From: an uncultured Spartobacteria bacterium
GTDB taxonomy: Bacteria; Verrucomicrobiota; Verrucomicrobiia; Chthoniobacterales; JAATET01
Reading direction: 5' to 3'
DNA length: 64,000 bases
NCBI GenBank assembly: GCA_938011325.1
Contig: CALLUD010000006.1
Location: 248,001-312,000 of the forward strand
Translations under genes and position numbers: made by a program
The notes under the pieces: model-generated
Told to the model about the DNA's origin: nothing
The model's database searches: none
What the model saw: only the letters and a program-made list of their open reading frames with translations
In this document: positions 26,360 through 33,646 of the stretch, piece after piece
Layout: the number at the start of each line of letters is the position of its first letter
How positions within the stretch are numbered: position 1 is the stretch's first letter

Positions 26360-27040
26360 CAGCTCGCGCACGCCCCGCCAGTCCTCCGCGCGCTCAATGC
26401 GAAACGCCTGCCAGCCGAAGGCGCACGCCGGCTCGATGTCGTTGTCGGCGCGGTCGCCGATCATGAGGATTTCACCCGGAGCAATGCCGCGATGCGCAAG
26501 GCGCGCTGTGAGAATTTGAAACACATGCGGGTTGGGCTTGCTGAAGCCGAGTTGCCACGACCACAGGCACAACTCCGGATCAAAAATCTCCGTTGTCAGA
26601 CCCGTCTCCGCGAGTCCGAGCTGGAGTTCACGCAACGTGTAGCGCTGTGCATTGGACGCGATCCCCAGCAGCAGGCCTTGATCCGCACAACGATTGAGGA
26701 CCTCGCCCGCTACGGGCATCAGCCGGAGTTCACGCAGCAATTGCATGTGCTCGAAAAGAAATTCTCTGCGGGCCGGCTCCGCGAGCAGCTTCAGTCCCGG
26801 CAGTGCTCTTTCCATCACCGCAGGCCACACGACCTCGGGAAACAAAACTCCGGCGGTCTTTGCCGCAGCATGATCCTGCGCCACGATTTCCCGGCAGCGC
26901 ATCGTGAGCTCGCCGAGCGAACACGGCACTTCGCCGAGATGCCTCGCCGTCAGCTCGCGCCACTTCCCGTCCGCATCGGCCGGCGGTGGCAGCACCTCAA
27001 GGAGGGTGTGGTAAACGTCACAGATAACGGCGCGGATCAT
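26342..27040 (-). CDS. HAD-superfamily hydrolase in the glucosylglycerate cluster
   Basis: A 232-residue HAD protein (subfamily IA-like, helical cap). Motif I is CDVYHTLL, with nucleophile D8 but tyrosine at the position where phosphatases carry the second aspartate. Motif II is LGIASNAQ, motif III the lysine in GFSKPNP, and motif IV MIGDRADNDIE. The cluster would need a phosphatase for glucosyl-3-phosphoglycerate, and this is the only candidate here, but the DxY motif is more typical of haloacid-dehalogenase-like members. The role is therefore open. The ATG overlaps the stop of the upstream glycosyltransferase by 4 bp, so they are coupled. The 3' end overlaps the phosphorylase gene. Confidence 0.82.
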   Translation of the reverse strand: MIRAVICDVYHTLLEVLPPPADADGKWRELTARHLGEVPCSLGELTMRCREIVAQDHAAAKTAGVLFPEVVWPAVMERALPGLKLLAEPARREFLFEHMQLLRELRLMPVAGEVLNRCADQGLLLGIASNAQRYTLRELQLGLAETGLTTEIFDPELCLWSWQLGFSKPNPHVFQILTARLAHRGIAPGEILMIGDRADNDIEPACAFGWQAFRIERAEDWRGVRELLFRKP

Positions 27041-28563
27041 TCGATCAGAATGGGGTAAACAAAATCCCTGCCAAGTCGCTGACGGATCAAATTTCGCTGC
27101 AGCTCCGCTGCTCCGCCGGGTTGTCCGGTGCCAGCCCGCCCCAGCGCCGCCGCAAATCGCGCGGCATAAGTTTCCATCGACAACGCGTGGACCGCCTTCT
27201 CCGGCCACTCGCCCGCGCGCAGCGATCCGCTCTCGATCGCCCGGGCAATGGTGCGCAACGCGCGATTGTGCGGCGCGCAAACCGACCACGTCGCCTCCGG
27301 CGGATGAGCGAGCACTTCGAGTTGCGCGGAAAGCGTGAGCCGGCTGAAGGGCACCGACGCGCCCACATCGTCGAGAATCGCCGGCGGCTCCGCCATGCCT
27401 CGCACCGAGACCGGAAGGGAGCCCCGCCACGCGCGCCAGATCGATTCCTGGCGCCGCCGCTCCGCTGCGAAGTCGAAACATTCCGTCGCGATCCAGACGT
27501 CGTCGTAAAGGTGCGGCAGCTTGAGCCCGAGCCGCTTCAGGTCGGGGAGCACGTTCGGCAGAGCTCGCCCGATCAGCGGTCGCCCCACCGCAGTCGCCTC
27601 GAGATACGGCAGGCCAAATCCCTCCTGCACCGAGGTGAGCACGACCGCCTCCGCGGCTGCCATCAGCGCGGAAACCGACGGCGTCCGATTTGACGAACCG
27701 GCGAGCGCGCCGAAGTGCACTTTCCATTGGTTCTTCCGCGCGGCGTGGATCAACTTCCGCGCATACGCCGCCTCGTCCTCCGAGCTCACCGCTGCGGTCG
27801 TGATCAACCACGCATCCGGCCGCAACCAGCGCGTAAGCAACACCGCCTCGGCCATGTTCTTCCGCCGGAGCAACCGCGTCGGAAACACCCATGCCGGCGT
27901 CTTCCGGCCGATCAGGTTCGCCAGCCATCGTTGCGCAAGCCGGATCTGATTCTGCGAAGGCCGGGCTTCGGTCGCCGCAGGATTCGGCAGCCATTCGGCG
28001 CGAAGGCCCGACCCGCTCGCGAGCTGCTCCAGATCAAGACGATTGATCGCAATGTGCACCGGAGCCGGCGGAAAAATCACACGCGCCACCGCGTCGAGCG
28101 ACCGATAACCGCACGCGCGCAGCTCGGGCCAGCGGGCCCACCGGTTGTCGAACCAGAAATCGTGATGGTGATAGATCTGCGGGATCCCGCGCGCCACCGC
28201 CTCGGCATTCAGCGCCTCGACGAGCGGCACGTTGCGCGCCAGTGAGGGATTGTGCAGCCAGAGCGCGTCGGCGTCCGCGAGCAACTTCGGCACGCGCTTC
28301 GCGAGTCTTTCACGAAGGTGCTGCGCACTCTGTTCCGAGACGTAGCCAAATTCCCGTTCCACCACTTCGACCACCTCGATGCCCTTTAGCGATGCCCGCA
28401 GATGCCGCAGCCATGCGGGCTCCACGGCCTCGCCGCTGGCAAGCGTGATGCGCCGGAGCCCTAGCCGTCTGGCGATCGCGGGCAGCGTGAGTTCGATCAC
28501 CCGCCGCACGCCGCCCGGGCGCAAATGGAAGTGAACAACGACGAGGTGCTGGCAACGAATCAA
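27037..28563 (-). CDS. Glycosyltransferase (GT-B, family 4-like) in the glucosylglycerate cluster
   Basis: A 508-residue GT-B protein. The N-terminus reads LVVVHFHLRPGGVRRVIE, a typical nucleotide-sugar glycosyltransferase opening, followed by PQIYHHHDFWFDNRW, similar to the AHHHDF motif in the neighbour at 23351-24637. The donor domain contains WVFPTRLLRRKNMAEAVLL and the acceptor-site motif TSVQEGFGLPYLEATAVGRPLIG. No ATG precedes the conserved start; TTG at 28563 with AAAGG five bases upstream is the best choice. It overlaps the HAD gene by ATGA and diverges from gpgS over 60 bp. Sugar donor and acceptor are unknown; the cluster suggests glucosylglycerate or a derivative. Confidence 0.8.
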   Translation of the reverse strand: MIRCQHLVVVHFHLRPGGVRRVIELTLPAIARRLGLRRITLASGEAVEPAWLRHLRASLKGIEVVEVVEREFGYVSEQSAQHLRERLAKRVPKLLADADALWLHNPSLARNVPLVEALNAEAVARGIPQIYHHHDFWFDNRWARWPELRACGYRSLDAVARVIFPPAPVHIAINRLDLEQLASGSGLRAEWLPNPAATEARPSQNQIRLAQRWLANLIGRKTPAWVFPTRLLRRKNMAEAVLLTRWLRPDAWLITTAAVSSEDEAAYARKLIHAARKNQWKVHFGALAGSSNRTPSVSALMAAAEAVVLTSVQEGFGLPYLEATAVGRPLIGRALPNVLPDLKRLGLKLPHLYDDVWIATECFDFAAERRRQESIWRAWRGSLPVSVRGMAEPPAILDDVGASVPFSRLTLSAQLEVLAHPPEATWSVCAPHNRALRTIARAIESGSLRAGEWPEKAVHALSMETYAARFAAALGRAGTGQPGGAAELQRNLIRQRLGRDFVYPILIE

Positions 28564-28623
28564 GGCAGCCTTTGCGTTTCTTAGGTTGCCGAAACTGACA
28601 GACCGCAGAAGAATCGCAAGCCA

Positions 28624-29835
28624 ATGGCAGATTTCTTCCAGACAGGATCGATCGCCACGCTGCACAAGCTCGGCAAACCGGACATCGAGCGGCTGGAGCG
28701 CGAACTCGCGGAGTATTCGAAGGATACTCCGATCGCGCTTGTGCTCCCCTGCCATGTCAAGGAGCTGGGCACTCCCGCGCTGCGCGGAATCATCCGCGAG
28801 CTGAAGAACATCAATTACATCAAGCAGATCGTTGTCGGCATCGACGGCGCGACCAGCGTGAAACTCTGGGAAAAGGCACGGCGCATCTTTTCGCAGCTTC
28901 CGCAGCAGCCGACGTTGCTCTGGAACGATGGCCCGCGAATGAAGCGCCTCCTCGCGCAGCTCGAGGAATCCGACCTCGATCCGGGCAAGCCCGGCAAGGG
29001 GCGAAACCTGTGGTGGTGCTTCGGATATGTGCTCGCGAGCGAGGAGGCTCGCATGGTCGCCGTGCACGACTGCGACATTGTTACGTATTCCCGCGAGCTG
29101 CTCGGGCGGCTTTGTTATCCGGTCGCGCACCCACACCTCGGCTACGACTTCGCCAAGGGCTACAGCGCCCGATTTTCAAACCGGCTCAATGGCCGCGTGA
29201 TGCGCCTCCTCGTCTCCCCGCTCCTGCGCTCGCTCGAGAGCATCATCGGCGTTCACCCGTTCGTCGTTTACCTCGACACGTTTCGCTATCCGCTCGCGGG
29301 CGAGGTCAGCATGGATCTCGACGTGCTGCGACGCATTCGCATGCCCTCCGACTGGGGCGTGGAAGTCGGCATGCTCGCGGAGGTCTTTCGCGTCACCTCG
29401 CCGAAGAGCATCTGTCAGGTGGACATCTCCGACCGCTACGACCACAAGCACCAGGAGCTCTCGATGCGCGATCCAAGCAGGGGCCTCAACAAGATGGCCA
29501 TCGACATCGTGCAGTGCGTCTTTCGAAACCTCGCCGGCCAGGGCATCAAGCTCGACCGCGGTCTCTTCGACACCCTGCTCAGCGCCTACTCGCGCAAGGC
29601 GGAGGACACGATGCGCTTCTACGCCGCAGATGCCGAGATCAACGGCCTGCGCTACGACCGCCACGAGGAGGAACTCGCGGTGACCACGTTCGTCCGCAGC
29701 ATTCGCGTCGCCGCGAAGGAATACATGGACGACCCGCTTGGCGATCCCCTCATCCCGAACTGGAACCGCGTCGAGTCCGCGCTGCCCGACTTCTTCGGCT
29801 CGTTCCGCCGCGCCGTCCAGCTCGACAACAAGTAA
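28624..29835 (+). CDS. gpgS: Glucosyl-3-phosphoglycerate synthase (GT81)
   Basis: A 403-residue GT-A enzyme that transfers glucose from an NDP-glucose to 3-phosphoglycerate, giving glucosyl-3-phosphoglycerate, the precursor of the compatible solute glucosylglycerate. GT81 features are a nucleotide-binding start IALVLPCHVKELGTPALRG, GIDGATSVKLWEKA, the GKPGKGRNLWWCFGYVLAS loop, the metal-binding DxD as HDCDIV, and a long C-terminal part with PSDWGVEVGMLAEVFRVTSP. The length fits the family. It lies at the right end of the cluster, transcribed away from the glycosyltransferase/HAD pair. Osmotic or nitrogen-limitation control is common for this pathway elsewhere but no site is evident here. Confidence 0.9.
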   Translation: MADFFQTGSIATLHKLGKPDIERLERELAEYSKDTPIALVLPCHVKELGTPALRGIIRELKNINYIKQIVVGIDGATSVKLWEKARRIFSQLPQQPTLLWNDGPRMKRLLAQLEESDLDPGKPGKGRNLWWCFGYVLASEEARMVAVHDCDIVTYSRELLGRLCYPVAHPHLGYDFAKGYSARFSNRLNGRVMRLLVSPLLRSLESIIGVHPFVVYLDTFRYPLAGEVSMDLDVLRRIRMPSDWGVEVGMLAEVFRVTSPKSICQVDISDRYDHKHQELSMRDPSRGLNKMAIDIVQCVFRNLAGQGIKLDRGLFDTLLSAYSRKAEDTMRFYAADAEINGLRYDRHEEELAVTTFVRSIRVAAKEYMDDPLGDPLIPNWNRVESALPDFFGSFRRAVQLDNK

Positions 29836-29871
29836 CCGCTCGCCGGCTCGAGTTCGTGCCCGGCATGGCGA

Positions 29872-30312
29872 TCAGTCGCGATCGACGTGATCAGGGAGTT
29901 CGTTCACGTCGTCCTCGCGGCGCGGAAAATGCCCGGCCAGGGCTTCGCCGATGTTCCGGATCGCCTCCACGATGCCGTCCGTGAATTCCCCGGCGACCAG
30001 CCGTTTCTGCAACTGCGCCGAGATTTCCTTCCAAAAATCCGGACCGCATTTGCGATCGATCCCCTCGTCGCCCACAATCGCGAACCGCTGGTCATGCGGC
30101 GCAAAGTAAATCAGCACGCCGTTCCGCTCGCGGGTGGCGGTCATGCCCAGTTTCACAAACCGCGCCTGCGCCCGTTTCAACGGATCATCGCCGCCCAGCT
30201 TGCGCGCCGTGACGAACACGCGGATCTCGCCCGAGGTGCGTCGCTCGGCATCCTGAATCGCCGCCACGATGCGGGCGTCGTCGAGTTTGTCGTGAAATTC
30301 CTTCGGTTTCAT
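29872..30312 (-). CDS. TPM-domain protein (soluble)
   Basis: A 146-residue protein consisting of one TPM domain (TLP18.3/Psb32/MOLO-1 family). Signature stretches are AERRTSGEIRVFVT, FVKLGMTATRERNGVLIYFAPHDQRFAIVGDEGID and the terminal VAGEFTDGIVEAIRNIGEALAGHFP. No signal peptide or membrane helix is seen with the ATG chosen; the longer upstream frame only reads the Gly-rich tail of the next gene out of frame. It follows the signal-bearing TPM gene with a 1-bp gap, in an operon with lemA. The function of TPM domains is poorly known; roles in photosystem repair or membrane-protein assembly are reported for plant members. Confidence 0.85.
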   Translation of the reverse strand: MKPKEFHDKLDDARIVAAIQDAERRTSGEIRVFVTARKLGGDDPLKRAQARFVKLGMTATRERNGVLIYFAPHDQRFAIVGDEGIDRKCGPDFWKEISAQLQKRLVAGEFTDGIVEAIRNIGEALAGHFPRREDDVNELPDHVDRD

Positions 30313-30313
30313 C

Positions 30314-31045
30314 TCACCAACCTCCGCTTGCACCACCTCCGCCGAAGCTCCCTCCGCCGCCGCTGAAACCTCCACCTCCGCTCGACCAGCCGCCTCCACC
30401 CCAGGAACCCGGGGAAGTGCCGCCACCGGAATACTGCCAGCCCCTCCGCCGCTCCCGCCTCACCGACAGAACGATGAGCGTGACCAGGAAGAGAATGAAG
30501 AGGAACGAAAGGAAGTCGAACAGCCCGCTTCCGTCGCCTTCCCCCACCGTGCCTCCGGTGCCCTCATATTCGCCCTGCGCGGCCTGCATGATGGCCTCCA
30601 CGCCGCGCGTGATGCCGCCCGCGAAGTCGCCCGCGCGAAATGCCGGCGTCACCACGTCGTCGAGGATCGACTTCGCCGTGGCGTCGGGAATCGCTCCTTC
30701 GAGCCCGTAGCCGACCTCGATGCGCATGCGCCGGTCCTCGGGAAAGATGAAGAACACCACGCCATTGTCGTGCTCCCGTTGCCCCACGCCCCACGCCTCG
30801 GCGGTGCGCTGCGTGAAGTCCTCCAACACGAAGTCGTCGGGCACACGCGGAAAGGTCGCGACGAGCACCTGGTTCGACGTGTCGCGCTCAAATTGCGCCA
30901 GCCGTGCGGCGAGCGCACTGCGGGTCTCCTGCGGAAGCAGGCCGGCGTTGTCCTCCACGTAATCCGCCGGCTTCGGCGGCAGCGCGGGCGCTGCAAAGGC
31001 GATGCCCCCAAGCAGGCAGAAGAAAAGGACAATCGCCGCGCGCAT
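30314..31045 (-). CDS. YgcG-type TPM-domain membrane protein
   Basis: A 243-residue envelope protein. A signal peptide (FFCLLGGIAFA) is followed by a TPM domain (YVEDNAGLLPQE, QVLVATFPRVPDD, WGVGQREHDNGVVFFIFPED, RMRIEVGYGLEGAIPDA), a transmembrane helix (FDFLSFLFILFLVTLIVLSV) and a C-terminal glycine/serine-rich tail ending in repeated GGG blocks. This architecture defines the YgcG group, which almost always occurs with LemA, as here. The domain should face the periplasm and the Gly tail the cytoplasm. The ATG is standard. It lies 9 bp downstream of lemA. Confidence 0.9.
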   Translation of the reverse strand: MRAAIVLFFCLLGGIAFAAPALPPKPADYVEDNAGLLPQETRSALAARLAQFERDTSNQVLVATFPRVPDDFVLEDFTQRTAEAWGVGQREHDNGVVFFIFPEDRRMRIEVGYGLEGAIPDATAKSILDDVVTPAFRAGDFAGGITRGVEAIMQAAQGEYEGTGGTVGEGDGSGLFDFLSFLFILFLVTLIVLSVRRERRRGWQYSGGGTSPGSWGGGGWSSGGGGFSGGGGSFGGGGASGGW

Positions 31046-31054
31046 GGGCTGCGG

Positions 31055-31678
31055 CTAGGGTGTCGCGGCGGGAGCCGGCTCTCCGAAATTGAAGTTCACC
31101 GCCGGCGCTTCGTCCGCGCCCGGTTTCGCGCTGAACAGCGCCCGCGGCGTGAAGCCGAGCATCCCCGCGAAAATCACCGTGGGGAATTTCTTGATGGCGA
31201 TGTTGTATTCCGTGACCGCCTCGTTGAATTTCCGCCGCTCGACCGCGATGCGATTCTCCGTGCCTTCAAGCTGCGTCTGCAGCGTCTGGAAGTTCGCGTT
31301 TGCCTTGAGCTCGGGATAGCGCTCGACCGTCACGAGCAATCGCGACAAGGCCCCGCTCAACGCCGCCTGACTCGCCTCGAACCGCTCCAGCCCCGCCTCA
31401 TCCGGCGCGCCCTCCGGCAGTTGCACATTCGTCACCTGCTGGCGCGCCTCGATCACCTGCGTGAGCGTGGTCTTCTCGAAATCCGCCGCACCCTCCACGG
31501 TCTTCACGAGATTCGGAATGAGATCCGCGCGGCGCTGATAGACGTTCTCCACGTCGGCCCAGCTTTGATCGACCCGCTGTTTGAGGGTCACGAGCCCGTT
31601 GTAAGTGCTGCACCCGCCAATGATGACGACGAGTGCGATCAGAACAATGACGCCAAGGACGGAGAGGAGGGCTTTCAC
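31055..31678 (-). CDS. lemA: LemA-family membrane protein
   Basis: A 207-residue LemA protein. A hydrophobic N-terminal helix (VIVLIALVVIIGG, followed by CSTYN) precedes the long antiparallel helical domain with hallmark segments YNGLVTLKQRVDQSWADVENVYQRRADLIPNLV, RYPELKANANFQTLQTQLEGTENRIAVERRKFNEAVTEYN (given here as family landmarks in two parts) and FPTVIFAGMLGF. The start is taken as GTG (VKALLSVLG), which gives the normal N-terminus; an ATG 28 codons upstream adds a non-helical leader. The cysteine after the helix resembles a lipobox. LemA is the first gene of the LemA/TPM/TPM operon; its biochemical role is unresolved. Confidence 0.88.
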   Translation of the reverse strand: MKALLSVLGVIVLIALVVIIGGCSTYNGLVTLKQRVDQSWADVENVYQRRADLIPNLVKTVEGAADFEKTTLTQVIEARQQVTNVQLPEGAPDEAGLERFEASQAALSGALSRLLVTVERYPELKANANFQTLQTQLEGTENRIAVERRKFNEAVTEYNIAIKKFPTVIFAGMLGFTPRALFSAKPGADEAPAVNFNFGEPAPAATP

Positions 31679-31801
31679 GGTGTGTGATCCATCAGCGCAG
31701 CGAGTTTGTCCGCCGCCGTCAAGACGGGAGGCGGCTCCCCGCGGTTTCGCCAAGGCTGGCAATTACACGGCCACTCCGCCCGCGAGCGCCGATATCAAGG
31801 C

Positions 31802-32431
31802 ATGACACCACGCGAACAACTCATTGCCTGGCTCGGCGACGCCCATGCCATGGAGGTCGGCATCGTCACCACTCTCGAAAAGCACATCGCAGACGCCGAG
31901 GGCCTGCCAAAGGTCCGCGCGGCGCTCAAGAAACACCTCGCCGAGACGAAGAAGCACGCCACCGCTGTGAAGCAGGCGTTGAAGTCGCTGGATGCCGGGC
32001 ATCCCGTCATTCGCGAAGGGATCAGCAAGGTCGTCAACGCCGTCGCGGGCATCGGCACCTCGCTCGCAAAGGACACGCCGGTGAAGAACGCAATCGCCGA
32101 CTTTGCGACCGAGCACTTCGAGATCGCCTGTTACACCTCGCTCGCGCAGACCGCCGATGCGGTGGGCGAAAAGAAAATCGCCGCCACGTGCAGAGCCATC
32201 CTCAAGGAGGAGCAGGCCATGGCAAAAACGCTCGAGGCACAGTTCAAGGACGTCAACGCATTCTACCTCCGCAGCCTCGACTCGGACGAGCCGAAGCGCG
32301 CGACACGCGCCTCGCGACCACGTTCCCGCACTACTGCAGCGGTCGCAACCGCGCGCACCAAGGCGCCAGCCCGCGCAAAGCCCAGGACCAGAAAGGCTCC
32401 GGTCAGGCGGAAGTCCGCGACCCGTCGCTGA
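31802..32431 (+). CDS. YciE/YciF-type ferritin-like protein with histone-H1-like basic tail
   Basis: A 209-residue protein. Residues 1-160 match the DUF892 (YciE/YciF) ferritin-like four-helix domain: LIAWLGDAHAMEVGIVTTLEKHI, ALKKHLAETKKHATAV, ATEHFEIACYTSLAQTADAVGE and ILKEEQAMAKTLEAQF, with His/Glu residues positioned for a di-metal site. The last ~45 residues change to Ala/Arg/Lys/Pro/Thr-rich sequence (ARTKAPARAKPRTRKAP, then VRRKSATRR), like bacterial histone-H1-type tails. That suggests DNA or RNA binding by a stress protein. The ATG at MTPREQL is the domain start; the upstream open frame is not conserved-looking. Confidence 0.85.
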   Translation: MTPREQLIAWLGDAHAMEVGIVTTLEKHIADAEGLPKVRAALKKHLAETKKHATAVKQALKSLDAGHPVIREGISKVVNAVAGIGTSLAKDTPVKNAIADFATEHFEIACYTSLAQTADAVGEKKIAATCRAILKEEQAMAKTLEAQFKDVNAFYLRSLDSDEPKRATRASRPRSRTTAAVATARTKAPARAKPRTRKAPVRRKSATRR

Positions 32432-32518
32432 CCTGCCCGCCTTTGAGGCCGGTGTCGCGATTTAACACGCGACGCGACGTTCAGTCGTGAGCGATGTGAT
32501 CGGTGAGTTCGTTCGTCC

Positions 32519-33427
32519 TCACGACCCGCCCGGACTGCCGGGCTCCTCGTTCTCCCGCTGAGCGGCGCGCTCGATCGTGTCGCGGACAAACTGCGAGTGG
32601 AGCACCGTGCCGAGCCCGAGCGGGTGGTGGATCATGCGCTCCTCGTATTCCATCTTCACCGTCTCGTCGTGGCGCATCTGCGCGAGCACGATGCCGATGA
32701 CCAGCGGGCGACCCTCCGCATCGGAAATGAACACCGGCCCGCCGCTGTCCCCCGCGAACGTCGTGTAATCCGCATAGAAGGTCGGATGCCGCTTCACCGG
32801 CAGGATCGGATGACTCGCAATCATGCCCCGCCGCGCCACGGGAAACCCCGCATTGTTCCCCTCGAACCGCTGCGGATACGTGAGCACGTAAACCGGACTG
32901 CAAATATGCAACTCCGCCGCGCCCACCGCAGCCTCGTCCGCGATCGCCTCCAGCGGCAGCGCATTCGCCGGCACCGGTGGCACTTCATCGAGGCGCAACA
33001 CCGCCACATCCTCGGTCTCGTGGCGCACCCACAACGGTTTCCCGTCGCGCCGGATCGGCACCGTGTGGTCGTGCCGCTTGAAGGAGCCGTCCTCCGCCTG
33101 CTCGCGCAGCACGACGATCGCCGTGTCGCCATGCGTGTTTTCCAGCACGTGCGCCGCCGTCACCACATACAGCGCCGGATCCGCCGCCTCGCGTCGCACC
33201 AGCACGCACGTCCCGGTGGAATCGGGGTGAAACAGTTTGAACGTGGACTCCAGCATCTCTGTCGCAAAGTCCCCGGCGCGAGCCGCCGCGCAGGTGAGGA
33301 GCAGCACGGCGACGGAGACGTATCTCCGCTGCCATGGATGGAACGCGACGGCCTCAGCGCAGACCGCCGCACAAATTCGGTAAAATCGCGGAACGAACAA
33401 GGAAGGGGGAACGGTGGAAACCAGCAA
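32519..33427 (-). CDS. Exported trypsin-like serine protease
   Basis: A 302-residue chymotrypsin-fold protease with the full triad: H in VVTAAHVLENTHGD, D in ETEDVAVLRLDEVPP and S in TTFAGDSGGPVFI. A hydrophobic stretch (YVSVAVLLLTCAAARAGDF) at about residues 36-52 looks like a signal peptide behind an unusually long N-region, so the true start may be further in than the ATG listed. No PDZ domain follows, unlike HtrA/DegP. It should act in the periplasm or outside. Gene context (single, divergent from the GH92 gene) does not indicate a substrate. Confidence 0.85.
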   Translation of the reverse strand: MLVSTVPPSLFVPRFYRICAAVCAEAVAFHPWQRRYVSVAVLLLTCAAARAGDFATEMLESTFKLFHPDSTGTCVLVRREAADPALYVVTAAHVLENTHGDTAIVVLREQAEDGSFKRHDHTVPIRRDGKPLWVRHETEDVAVLRLDEVPPVPANALPLEAIADEAAVGAAELHICSPVYVLTYPQRFEGNNAGFPVARRGMIASHPILPVKRHPTFYADYTTFAGDSGGPVFISDAEGRPLVIGIVLAQMRHDETVKMEYEERMIHHPLGLGTVLHSQFVRDTIERAAQRENEEPGSPGGS

Positions 33428-33612
33428 ATGGGTTGGGCATAGCGAATCCGCAGGTTGCGGCTTCCGTCAACGCGAATATTCGCGATCGCCTCCCTCCGTC
33501 CTCGAAACGCTCATCCTTTCCCAGAGCCGCTCCGTTGGGTGAAGCGCCCGCAAACACGAGCACCTGCCACAGCCAAAGAACGTTTTTTCTATCCCGCCCG
33601 TGCGCGACGCAC

Positions 33613-33632
33613 ATAATGTTCAATAATGTTCA
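33613..33632 (+). repeat. Perfect tandem decamer upstream of the GH92 gene
   Basis: Two adjacent identical 10-base units, ATAATGTTCA, occupy 33613-33622 and 33623-33632. They lie one helical turn apart and 15 bp before the preferred GH92 start; the alternative start ATG at 33626 lies inside the second unit. This could be a double binding site for a regulator or a simple slippage product. Confidence 0.5.
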
Positions 33633-33646
33633 TACATTTGAGCACC

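Noticed and set aside
27041..27994. Extension of the HAD frame to 550 residues
   Set aside because: It runs out of frame through the glycosyltransferase gene and has no homologous look.
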